64,000 nt of DNA, from NCBI GenBank assembly GCA_032718475.1, contig JAUCBJ010003385.1, positions 43,825 to 107,824 of the forward strand, in the 5' to 3' direction. Positions 1 to 13,700 of this stretch are shown here, one piece after another. A program made the position numbers and the translations under genes. The stretch comes from Nemertoderma westbladi (Eukaryota; Xenacoelomorpha; Nemertodermatida; Nemertodermatidae). The notes under the pieces were generated by a model, which ran no database searches, was not told where the DNA came from, and saw only the letters and a list, made by a program, of their open reading frames with translations. How positions within the stretch are numbered: the first letter of the stretch is position 1; every line of letters begins with the position of its first letter.

Positions 1-3000
1 AGAACAACTAACCTTCATGGCAACTGTAATTAGGTACCAACGTTCAAGAACAACTAACCTTCATGGCAACTGTAATTAGGTACCAACGTTCTAGAACAAC
101 TAACCTTCATGGCAACTGTAATTAGGTACCAACGTTCTAGAACAACTAACCTTCATGGCAACTGTAATTAGGTACCAACGTTGTAGAACAACTAACCTTC
201 ATGGCAACTGTAATTAGGTACCAACGTTCTAGAACAACTAACCTTCATGTCAAATGTAATTAGGTACCAACGTTCTATAACAACTAACCTTCATGGCAAC
301 TGTAATTAGGTACCAACGTTCAAGAACAACTAACCTTCATGGCAACTGTAATTAGGTACCAACGTTCTAGAACAACTAACCTTCATGTCAAATGTAATTA
401 GGTACCAACGTTCAAGAACAACTAACCTTCATGGCAACTGTAATTAGGTACCAACGTTCTAGAACAACTAACCTTCATGGCAACTGTAATTAGGTACCAA
501 CGTTGTAGAACAACTAACCTTCATGTCAAATGTAATTAGGTACCAACGTTCAAGAACAACTAACCTTCATGGCAACTGTAATTAGGTACCAACGTTCTAG
601 AACAACTAACCTTCATGTCAACTGTAATTAGGTACCAACGTTCTAGAACAACTAACCTTCATGGCAACTGTAATTAGGTACCAACGTTCTAGAACAACTA
701 ACCTTCATGTCAACTGTAATTAGGTACCAACGTTCTAGAACAACTAACCTTCATGGCAACTGTAATTAGGTACCAACGTTCTAGAACAACTAACCTTCAT
801 GGCAACTGTAATTAGGTGCCAACGTTCTAGAACTACTAGCCTTCATGGCAACTGTAATTAGGTACCAACGTTCTAGAACAACTAACCTTCATGGCAACTG
901 TAATTAGGTACCAACGTTCTAGAACAACTAACCTTCATGTCAAATGTAATTAGGTACCAACGTTCAAGAACAACTAACCTTCATGGCAACTGTAATTAGG
1001 TACCAACGTTCTAGAACAACTAACCTTCATGGCAACTGTAATTAGGTACCAACGTTCTAGAACAACTAACCTTCATGGCAACTGTAATTAGGTACCAACG
1101 TTCTAGAACAACTAACCTTCATGGCAACTGTAATTAGGTACCAACGTTCTAGAACAACTAACCTTCATGGCAACTGTAATTAGGTACCAACGTTCTAGAA
1201 CAACTAACCTTCATGGCAACTGTAATTAGGTACCAACGTTCTAGAACAACTAACCTTCATGGCAACTGTAATTAGGTACCAACGTTCTAGAACAACTAAC
1301 CTTCATGGCAACTGTAATTAGGTACCAACGTTCTAGAACAACTAACCTTCATGGCAACTGTAATTAGGTACCAACGTTCTAGAACAACTAACCTTCATGG
1401 CAACTGTAATTAGGTACCAACGTTCTAGAACAACTAACCTTCATGGCAACTGTAATTAGGTACCAACGTTCTAGAACAACTAACCTTCATGGCAACTGTA
1501 ATTAGGTACCAACGTTGTAGAACAACTAACCTTCATGGCAACTGTAATTAGGTACCAACGTTCTAGAACAACTAACCTTCATGTCAAATGTAATTAGGTA
1601 CCAACGTTCTAGAACAACTAACCTTCATGTCAAATGTAATTAGGTACCAACGTTCTATAACAACTAACCTTCATGGCAACTGTAATTAGGTACCAACGTT
1701 CTAGAACAACTAACCTTCATGTCAAATGTAATTAGGTACCAACGTTCTAGAACAACTAACCTTCATGTCAAATGTAATTAGGTACCAACGTTCTACAACA
1801 ACTAACCTTCATGGCAACTGTAATTAGGTACCAACGTTCTATAACAACTAACCTTCATGGCAACTGTAATTAGGTACCAACGTTCTAGAACAACTAACCT
1901 TCATGGCAACTGTAATTAGGTACCAACGTTCTAGAACAACTAACCTTCATGGCAACTGTAATTAGGTACCAACGTTGTAGAACAACTAACCTTCATGGCA
2001 ACTGTAATTAGGTACCAACGTACTAGAACAACTAACCTTCATGGCAACTGTAATTAGGTACCAACGTTGTAGAACAACTAACCTTCATGGCAACTGTAAT
2101 TAGGTACCAACGTTGTAGAACAACTAACCTTCATGGCAACTGTAATTAGGTACCAACGTTCTAGAACAACTAACCTTCATGGCAACTGTAATTAGGTACC
2201 AACGTTCAAGAACAACTAACCTTCATGGCAACTGTAATTAGGTACCAACGTTCTAGAACAACTAACCTTCATGGCAACTGTAATTAGGTACCAACGTTCT
2301 AGAACAACTAACCTTCATGGCAACTGTAATTAGGTACCAACGTTGTAGAACAACTAACCTTCATGGCAACTGTAATTAGGTACCAACGTTCTAGAACAAC
2401 TAACCTTCATGTCAAATGTAATTAGGTACCAACGTTCTATAACAACTAACCTTCATGGCAACTGTAATTAGGTACCAACGTTCAAGAACAACTAACCTTC
2501 ATGGCAACTGTAATTAGGTACCAACGTTCTAGAACAACTAACCTTCATGTCAAATGTAATTAGGTACCAACGTTCAAGAACAACTAACCTTCATGGCAAC
2601 TGTAATTAGGTACCAACGTTCTAGAACAACTAACCTTCATGGCAACTGTAATTAGGTACCAACGTTGTAGAACAACTAACCTTCATGTCAAATGTAATTA
2701 GGTACCAACGTTCAAGAACAACTAACCTTCATGGCAACTGTAATTAGGTACCAACGTTCTAGAACAACTAACCTTCATGGCAACTGTAATTAGGTACCAA
2801 CGTTCTAGAACAACTAACCTTCATGTCAAATGTAATTAGGTACCAACGTTCTAGAACAACTAACCTTCATGGCAACTGTAATTAGGTACCAACGTTCTAG
2901 AACAACTAACCTTCATGGCAACTGTAATTAGGTACCAACGTTCTAGAACAACTAACCTTCATGGCAACTGTAATTAGGTACCAACGTTCTAGAACAACTA

Positions 3001-3639
3001 ACCTTCATGGCAACTGTAATTAGGTACCAACGTTCTAGAACAACTAACCTTCATGGCAACTGTAATTAGGTACCAACGTTCTAGAACAACTAACCTTCAT
3101 GGCAACTGTAATTAGGTACCAACGTTCTAGAACAACTAACCTTCATGTCAAATGTAATTAGGTACCAACGTTCTATAACAACTAACCTTCATGGCAACTG
3201 TAATTAGGTACCAACGTTCAAGAACAACTAACCTTCATGGCAACTGTAATTAGGTACCAATGTTCTAGAACAACTAACCTTCATGTCAAATGTAATTAGG
3301 TACCAACGTTCAAGAACAACTAACCTTCATGGCAACTGTAATTAGGTACCAACGTTCTAGAAGAACTAACCTTCATGTCAAATGTAATTAGGTACCAACG
3401 TTCAAGAACAACTAACCTTCATGGCAACTGTAATTAGGTACCAACGTTCTAGAACAACTAACCTTCATGGCAACTGTAATTAGGTACCAACGTTCTAGAA
3501 CAACTAACCTTCATGGCAACTGTAATTAGGTACCAACGTTCTAGAACAACTAACCTTCATGGCAACTGTAATTAGGTACCAACGTTGTAGAACAACTAAC
3601 CTTCATGGCAACTGTAATTAGGTACCAACGTTCTAGAAC

Positions 3640-4700
3640 AACTAACCGTCATGGCAACTGTAAATAGGTACCAACGTTCTAGAAGAACTAACCTTCATGG
3701 CAACTGTAATTAGCTACCAACGTTCTAGAACAACTAACCGTCATGGCAACAGTAATTAGGTACCATCGTTCTAGAACAACTAACCGTCATGGCAACTGTA
3801 AATAGGTACCAACGTTCTAGAACAACTAACCGACATGGCAACTGTAATTAGCTACCAACGTTCTAGAACAACTAACCGTCATGGCAACAGTAATTAGGTA
3901 CCAACGTTCTAGAACAACTAACCGTCATGGCAACTGTAAATAGGTACCAACGTTCTAGAACAACTAACCTTCATGGCAACTGTAATTAGCTACCAACGTT
4001 CTAGAACAACTAACCGTCATGGCAACAGTAATTAGGTACCAACGTTCTAGAACAACTAACCGTCATGGCAACTGTAATTAGCTACCAACGTTCTAGAACA
4101 ACTAACCGTCATGGCAACAGTAATTAGGTAACAACGTTCTAGAACAACTAACCGTCATGGCAACTGTAAATAGGTACCAACGTTCTAGAACAACTAACCG
4201 ACATGGCAACTGTAATTAGGTACCAACGTTCTAGAACAACTAACCGTCATGGCAACAGTAATTAGGTACCAACGTTCTAGAACAACTAACCGTCATGGCA
4301 ACTGTAAATAGGTACCAACGTTCTAGAACAACTAACCGACATGGCAACTGTAATTAGGTACCAACGTTCTAGAACAACTAACCGTCATGGCAACAGTAAT
4401 TAGGTACCAACGTTCTAGAACAACTAACCTTCATGGCAACTGTAATTAGGTACCAACGTTCTAGAAGAACTAACCTTCATGGCAACTGTAATTAGCTACC
4501 AACGTTCTAGAACAACTAACCGTCATGGCAACAGTAATTAGGTACCAACGTTCTAGAACAACTAACCGTCATGGCAACTGTAAATAGGTACCAACGTTCT
4601 AGAACAACTAACCGACATGGCAACTGTAATTAGGTACCAACGTTCTAGAACAACTAACCGTCATGGCAACAGTAATTAGGTACCAACGTTCTAGAACAAC
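3640..4700. repeat. Divergent higher-order subdomain of satellite A (three-monomer, 138-bp unit)
   Basis: In this stretch diverged monomers follow one another in a fixed order: one with CCGTCATGG plus AACAGTAATT, one with CCGTCATGG plus GTAAATAGG, and one with CCGACATGG or CCTTCATGG that often has TAGCTACC. The trio repeats several times (for example from about 3730, 3868 and 4006), giving a 138-bp higher-order unit. Some later cycles drop or swap a member. The same variants are almost absent elsewhere in the array, so this block was amplified locally. Confidence 0.8.
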
Positions 4701-5889
4701 TAACCTTCATGGCAACTGTAATTAGGTACTAACGTTCTAGAACAACTAACCTTCATGGCAACTGTAATTAAGGTCACGAACGTTCTAGAACAACTAACCG
4801 TCATGGCAACTGTAATTAGGTACCAACGTTCTAGAACAACTAACCTTCATGGCAACTGTAATTAGGTACCAACGTTCTAGAACAACTAACCTTCATGGCA
4901 ACTGTAATTAGGTACTAACGTTCTAGAACAACTAACCTTCATGGCAACTGTAATTAAGGTCACGAACGTTCTAGAAGAACTAACCTTCATGGCAACTGTA
5001 ATTAGGTACCAACGTTCTAGAACAACTAACCTTCATGGCAACTGTAATTAGGTACCAACGTTCTAGAACAACTAGCCTTCATGGCAACTGTAATTAGGTA
5101 CTAACGTTCTAGAACAACTAACCTTCATGGCAACTGTAATTAAGGTCACGAACGTTCTAGAAGAACTAACCTTCATGGCAACTGTAATTAGGTACCAACG
5201 TTCAAGAACAACTAACCTTCATGGCAACTGTAATTAGGTACCAACGTTCTAGAAGAACTAACCTTCATGGCAACTGTAATTAGGTACCAACGTTCTAGAA
5301 CAACTAACCTTCATGGCAACTGTAATTAGGTACCAACGTTCTAGAACAACTAACCTTCATGGCAACTGTAATTAGGTACCAACGTTCTAGAACTACTAAC
5401 CTTCATGGCAACTGTAATTAGGTACCAACGTTCTAGAACAACTAACCTTCATGGCAACTGTAATTAGGTACTAACGTTCTAGAACAACTAACCTTCATGG
5501 CAACTGTAATTAGGTACCAACGTTCTAGAACAACTAACCTTCATGGCAACTGTAATTAGGTACCAACGTTCTAGAACAACTAACCTTCATGGCAACTGTA
5601 ATTAGGTACCAACGTTCTAGAACAACTAACCTTCATGGCAACTGTAATTAGGTACCAACGTTCTAGAACAACTAACCTTCATGGCAACTGTAATTAGGTA
5701 CCAACGTTCAAGAACAACTAACCTTCATGGCAACTGTAATTAGGTACCAACGTTCTAGAACAACTAACCTTCATGGCAACTGTAATTAGGTACCAACGTT
5801 CTAGAACAACTAACCTTCATGGCAACTGTAATTAGGTACCAACGTTCAAGAACAACTAACCTTCATGGCAACTGTAATTAGGTACCAAC

Positions 5890-7750
5890 GTTCTAGAACA
5901 ACTAACCTTCATGGCAACTGTAATTAGGTACCAACGTTCTAGAACAACTAACCTTCATGGCAACTGTAATTAGGTACCAACGTTCTAGAACAACTAACCT
6001 TCATGGCAACTGTAATTAGGTACCAACGTTCTAGAACAACTAACCTTCATGGCAACTGTAATTAGGTACCAACGTTCAAGAACAACTAACCTTCATGGCA
6101 ACTGTAATTAGGTACCAACGTTCTAGAACAACTAACCTTCATGGCAACTGTAATTAGGTACCAACGTTCTAGAACAACTAACCTTCATGGCAACTGTAAT
6201 TAGGTACCAACGTTCAAGAACAACTAACCTTCATGGCAACTGTAATTAGGTACCAACGTTCTAGAACAACTAACCTTCATGGCAACTGTAATTAGGTACC
6301 AACGTTCTAGAACAACTAACCTTCATGGCAACTGTAATTAGGTACCAACGTTCTAGAACAACTAACCTTCATGGCAACTGTAATTAGGTACCAACGTTCT
6401 AGAACAACTAACCTTCATGGCAACTGTAATTAGGTACCAACGTTCTAGAACAACTAACCTTCATGGCAACTGTAATTAGGTACCAACGTTCTAGAACAAC
6501 TAACCTTCATGGCAACTGTAATTAGGTACCAACGTTCTAGAAGAACTAACCTTCATGGCAACTGTAATTAGGTACCAACGTTCTAGAACAACTAACCTTC
6601 ATGGCAACTGTAATTAGGTACCAACGTTCTAGAAGAACTAACCTTCATGGCAACTGTAATTAGGTACCAACGTTCTAGAACAACTAACCTTCATGGCAAC
6701 TGTAATTAGGTACCAACGTTCTATAACAACTAACCTTCATGGCAACTGTAATTAGGTACCAACGTTCAAGAACAACTAACCTTCATGGCAACTGTAATTA
6801 GGTACCAACGTTCTAGAACAACTAACCTTCATGGCAACTGTAATTAGGTACCAACGTTCTAGAACAACTAACCTTCATGGCAACTGTAATTAGGTACCAA
6901 CGTTCTAGAACAACTAACCTTCATGGCAACTGTAATTAGGTACCAACGTTCTAGAACAACTAACCTTCATGGCAACTGTAATTAGGTACCAACGTTCTAG
7001 AACAACTAACCTTCATGGCAACTGTAATTAGGTACCAACGTTCAAGAACAACTAACCTTCATGGCAACTGTAATTAGGTACCAACGTTCTAGAACAACTA
7101 ACCTTCATGGCAACTGTAATTAGGTACCAACGTTCTAGAACAACTAACCTTCATGGCAACTGTAATTAGGTACCAACGTTCAAGAACAACTAACCTTCAT
7201 GGCAACTGTAATTAGGTACCAACGTTCTAGAACAACTAACCTTCATGGCAACTGTAATTAGGTACCAACGTTCTAGAACAACTAACCTTCATGGCAACTG
7301 TAATTAGGTACCAACGTTCTAGAACAACTAACCTTCATGGCAACTGTAATTAGGTACCAACGTTCTAGAACAACTAACCTTCATGGCAACTGTAATTAGG
7401 TACCAACGTTCTAGAACAACTAACCTTCATGGCAACTGTAATTAGGTACCAACGTTCTAGAACAACTAACCTTCATGGCAACTGTAATTAGGTACCAACG
7501 TTCTAGAAGAACTAACCTTCATGGCAACTGTAATTAGGTACCAACGTTCTAGAACAACTAACCTTCATGGCAACTGTAATTAGGTACCAACGTTCTAGAA
7601 GAACTAACCTTCATGGCAACTGTAATTAGGTACCAACGTTCTAGAACAACTAACCTTCATGGCAACTGTAATTAGGTACCAACGTTCTATAACAACTAAC
7701 CTTCATGGCAACTGTAATTAGGTACCAACGTTCAAGAACAACTAACCTTC
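5890..7750. repeat. Higher-order duplication in satellite A, 966-bp period (21 monomers)
   Basis: Marker junction variants recur at a constant offset of 966 bp: CAAG junctions at about 6074 and 7040, and at 6212 and 7178; AGAAGAAC at 6534 and 7500; CTAT at 6718 and 7684; CAAG at 6764 and 7730. 966 is 21 x 46. The match fails to the left of about 5890 (CAAG at 5844 is not matched at 6810), which sets the approximate edge. Confidence 0.75.
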
Positions 7751-10700
7751 ATGGCAACTGTAATTAGGTACCAACGTTCTAGAACAACTAACCTTCATGG
7801 CAACTGTAATTAGGTACCAACGTTCTAGAAGAACTAACCTTCATGGCAACTGTAATTAGGTACCAACGTTCTAGAACAACTAACCTTCATGGCAACTGTA
7901 ATTAGGTACCAACGTTCTAGAAGAACTAACCTTCATGGCAACTGTAATTAGGTACCAACGTTCTAGAAGAACTAACCTTCATGTCAAATGTAATTAGGTA
8001 CCAACGTTCTAGAACAACTAACCTTCATGGCAACTGTAATTAGGTACCAACGTTCTAGAACAACTAACCTTCATGGCAACTGTAATTAGGTACCAACGTT
8101 CTAGAACAACTAACCTTCATGGCAACTGTAATTAGGTACCAACGTTCTATAACAACTAACCTTCATGGCAACTGTAATTAGGTACCAACGTTCTAGAACA
8201 ACTAACCTTCATGGCAACTGTAATTAGGTACCAACGTTCTAGAAGAACTAACCTTCATGGCAACTGTAATTAGGTACCAACGTTCAAGAACAACTAACCT
8301 TCATGGCAACTGTAATTAGGTACCAACGTTCTAGAAGAACTAACCTTCATGGCAACTGTAATTAGGTACCAACGTTCTAGAAGAACTAACCTTCATGTCA
8401 AATGTAATTAGGTACCAACGTTCAAGAACAACTAACCTTCATGGCAACTGTAATTAGGTACCAACGTTCTAGAACAACTAACCTTCATGGCAACTGTAAT
8501 TAGGTACCAACGTTCTAGAAGAACTAACCTTCATGGCAACTGTAATTAGGTACCAACGTTCTAGAAGAACTAACCTTCATGGCAACTGTAATTAGGTACC
8601 AACGTTCTAGAACAACTAACCTTCATGGCAACTGTAATTAGGTACCAACGTTCTAGAACAACTAACCTTCATGGCAACTGTAATTAGGTACCAACGTTCA
8701 AGAACAACTAACCTTCATGGCAACTGTAATTAGGTACCAACGTTCAAGAACAACTAACCTTCATGGCAACTGTAATTAGGTACCAACGTTCTAGAACAAC
8801 TAACCTTCATGGCAACTGTAATTAGGTACCAACGTTCTAGAACAACTAACCTTCATGGCAACTGTAATTAGGTACCAACGTTCTAGAACAACTAACCTTC
8901 ATGGCAAATGTAATTAGGTGCCAACGTTCTAGAACAACTAACCTTCATGGCAACTGTAATTAGGTACCAACGTTCAAGAACAACTAACCTTCATGGCAAC
9001 TGTAATTAGGTACCAACGTTCTAGAACAACTAACCTTCATGTCAAATGTAATTAGGTACCAACGTTCAAGAACAACTAACCTTCATGGCAACTGTAATTA
9101 GGTACCAACGTTCAAGAACAACTAACCTTCATGGCAACTGTAATTAGGTACCAACGTTCTAGAACAACTAACCTTCATGGCAACTGTAATTAGGTACCAA
9201 CGTTCTAGAAGAACTAACCTTCATGGCAACTGTAATTAGGTACCAACGTTCTAGAAGAACTAACCTTCATGGCAACTGTAATTAGGTACCAACGTTCAAG
9301 AACAACTAACCTTCATGGCAACTGTAATTAGGTACCAACGTTCAAGAACAACTAACCTTCATGGCAACTGTAATTAGGTACCAACGTTCTAGAACAACTA
9401 ACCTTCATGGCAACTGTAATTAGGTACCAACGTTCTAGAAGAACTAACCTTCATGGCAACTGTAATTAGGTACCAACGTTCTAGAACAACTAACCTTCAT
9501 GGCAACTGTAATTAGGTACCAACGTTCAAGAACAACTAACCTTCATGGCAACTGTAATTAGGTACCAACGTTCTAGAACAACTAACCTTCATGGCAACTG
9601 TAATTAGGTACCAACGTTCAAGAACAACTAACCTTCATGGCAACTGTAATTAGGTACCAACGTTCAAGAACAACTAACCTTCATGGCAACTGTAATTAGG
9701 TACCAACGTTCTAGAACAACTAACCTTCATGGCAACTGTAATTAGGTACCAACGTTCTAGAAGAACTAACCTTCATGGCAACTGTAATTAGGTACCAACG
9801 TTCTAGAACAACTAACCTTCATGGCAACTGTAATTAGGTACCAACGTTCTAGAACAACTAACCTTCATGGCAACTGTAATTAGGTACCAACGTTCAAGAA
9901 CAACTAACCTTCATGGCAACTGTAATTAGGTACCAACGTTCTAGAAGAACTAACCTTCATGGCAACTGTAATTAGGTACCAACGTTCAAGAACAACTAAC
10001 CTTCATGGCAACTGTAATTAGGTACCAACGTTCAAGAACAACTAACCTTCATGGCAACTGTAATTAGGTACCAACGTTCTAGAACAACTAACCTTCATGG
10101 CAACTGTAATTAGGTACCAACGTTCAAGAACAACTAACCTTCATGGCAACTGTAATTAGGTACCAACGTTCTAGAACAACTAACCTTCATGGCAACTGTA
10201 ATTAAGGTCACGAACGTTCTAGAACAACTAACCTTCATGTCAAATGTAATTAGGTACCAACGTTCTAGAACAACTAACCTTCATGGCAACTGTAATTAGG
10301 TACCAACGTTCTAGAACAACTAACCTTCATGGCAACTGTAATTAGGTACCAACGTTGTAGAACAACTAACCTTCATGGCAACTGTAATTAGGTACCAACG
10401 TTCTAGAACAACTAACCTTCATGGCAACTGTAATTAGGTACCAACGTTGTAGAACAACTAACCTTCATGGCAACTGTAATTAGGTACCAACGTTCTAGAA
10501 CAACTAACCTTCATGGCAACTGTAATTAGGTCCCAACGTTCTAGAACAACTAACCTTCATGGCAACTGTAATTAGGTACCAACGTTCAAGAACAACTAAC
10601 CTTCATGGCAACTGTAATTAGGTACCAACGTTCAAGAACAACTAACCTTCATGGCAACTGTAATTAGGTACCAACGTTCAAGAACAACTAACCTTCATGG

Positions 10701-13700
10701 CAACTGTAATTAGGTCCCAACGTTCTAGAACAACTAACCTTCATGGCAACTGTAATTAGGTACCAACGTTCAAGAACAACTAACCTTCATGGCAACTGTA
10801 ATTAGGTACCAACGTTCAAGAACAACTAACCTTCATGGCAACTGTAATTAGGTACCAACGTTGTAGAACAACTAACCTTCATGGCAACTGTAATTAGGTA
10901 CCAACGTTCTATAACAACTAACCTTCATGGCAACTGTAATTAGGTACCAACGTTCTAGAACAACTAACCTTCATGGCAACTGTAATTAGGTACCAACGTT
11001 CAAGAACAACTAACCTTCATGGCAACTGTAATTAGGTACCAACGTTCAAGAACAACTAACCTTCATGGCAACTGTAATTAGGTCCCAACGTTCTAGAACA
11101 ACTAACCTTCATGGCAACTGTAATTAGGTACCAACGTTCAAGAACAACTAACCTTCATGGCAACTGTAATTAGGTACCAACGTTGTAGAACAACTAACCT
11201 TCATGGCAACTGTAATTAGGTACCAACGTTCTAGAAGAACTAACCTTCATGGCAACTGTAATTAGGTACCAACGTTCTAGAACAACTAACCTTCATGGCA
11301 ACTGTAATTAGGTACCAACGTTCTAGAACAACTAACCTTCATGGCAAATGTAATTAGGTGCCAACGTTCTAGAACAACTAACCTTCATGGCAACTGTAAT
11401 TAGGTACCAACGTTCAAGAACAACTAACCTTCATGGCAACTGTAATTAGGTACCAACGTTCTAGAACAACTAACCTTCATGTCAAATGTAATTAGGTACC
11501 AACGTTCAAGAACAACTAACCTTCATGGCAACTGTAATTAGGTACCAACGTTCAAGAACAACTAACCTTCATGGCAACTGTAATTAGGTACCAACGTTCT
11601 AGAACAACTAACCTTCATGGCAACTGTAATTAGGTACCAACGTTCTAGAAGAACTAACCTTCATGGCAACTGTAATTAGGTACCAACGTTCTAGAACAAC
11701 TAACCTTCATGGCAACTGTAATTAGGTACCAACGTTCTAGAACAACTAACCTTCATGGCAACTGTAATTAGGTACCAACGTTCTAGAACAACTAACCTTC
11801 ATGGCAACTGTAATTAGGTACCAACGTTCAAGAACAACTAACCTTCATGGCAACTGTAATTAGGTACCAACGTTCAAGAACAACTAACCTTCATGGCAAC
11901 TGTAATTAGGTACCAACGTTCTAGAAGAACTAACCTTCATGGCAACTGTAATTAGGTACCAACGTTCTAGAAGAACTAACCTTCATGGCAACTGTAATTA
12001 GGTACCAACGTTCAAGAACAACTAACCTTCATGGCAACTGTAATTAGGTACCAACGTTCAAGAACAACTAACCTTCATGGCAACTGTAATTAGGTACCAA
12101 CGTTCTAGAACAACTAACCTTCATGGCAACTGTAATTAGGTACCAACGTTCTAGAAGAACTAACCTTCATGGCAACTGTAATTAGGTACCAACGTTCTAT
12201 AACAACTAACCTTCATGGCAACTGTAATTAGGTACCAACGTTCTAGAAGAACTAACCTTCATGGCAACTGTAATTAGGTACCAACGTTCTAGAACAACTA
12301 ACCTTCATGGCAACTGTAATTAGGTACCAACGTTCAAGAACAACTAACCTTCATGGCAACTGTAATTAGGTACCAACGTTCTAGAACAACTAACCTTCAT
12401 GGCAACTGTAATTAGGTACCAACGTTCTAGAACAACTAACCTTCATGGCAACTGTAATTAGGTACCAACGTTCTAGAACAACTAACCTTCATGGCAACTG
12501 TAATTAGGTACCAACGTTCTAGAAGAACTAACCTTCATGGCAACTGTAATTAGGTACCAACGTTCTAGAACAACTAACCTTCATGGCAACTGTAATTAGG
12601 TACCAACGTTCTAGAACAACTAACCTTCATGGCAACTGTAATTAGGTACCAACGTTCTAGAACAACTAACCTTCATGGCAACTGTAATTAGGTACCAACG
12701 TTCTAGAACAACTAACCTTCATGTCAACTGTAATTAGGTACCAACGTTCAAGAACAACTAACCTTCATGGCAACTGTAATTAGGTACCAACGTTCTATAA
12801 CAACTAACCTTCATGGCAACTGTAATTAGGTACCAACGTTCAAGAACAACTAACCTTCATGGCAACTGTAATTAGGTACCAACGTTCTAGAACAACTAAC
12901 CTTCATGGCAACTGTAATTAGGTACCAACGTTCTAGAAGAACTAACCTTCATGGCAACTGTAATTAGGTACCAACGTTCTACAACAACTACCCTTCATGG
13001 CAACTGTAATTAGGTACCAACGTTCTAGAACAACTAACCTTCATGGCAACTGTAATTAGGTACCAACGTTCTAGAACAACTAACCTTCATGGCAACTGTA
13101 ATTAGGTACCAACGTTCTAGAACAACTAACCTTCATGGCAACTGTAATTAGGTACCAACGTTCTAGAACAACTAACCTTCATGGCAACTGTAATTAGGTA
13201 CCAACGTTCTATAACAACTAACCTTCATGGCAACTGTAATTAGGTACCAACGTTCTAGAACAACTAACCTTCATGGCAACTGTAATTAGGTACCAACGTT
13301 CTAGAACAACTAACCTTCATGGCAACTGTAATTAGGTACCAACGTTCTATAACAACTAACCTTCATGGCAACTGTAATTAGGTACCAACGTTCTAGAACA
13401 ACTAACCTTCATGGCAACTGTAATTAGGTACCAACGTTCTAGAAGAACTAACCTTCATGGCAACTGTAATTAGGTACCAACGTTCAAGAACAACTAACCT
13501 TCATGGCAACTGTAATTAGGTACCAACGTTCTAGAAGAACTAACCTTCATGGCAACTGTAATTAGGTACCAACGTTCTAGAACAACTAACCTTCATGGCA
13601 ACTGTAATTAGGTACCAACGTTCTAGAACAACTAACCTTCATGGCAACTGTAATTAGGTACCAACGTTCTAGAACAACTAACCTTCATGGCAACTGTAAT

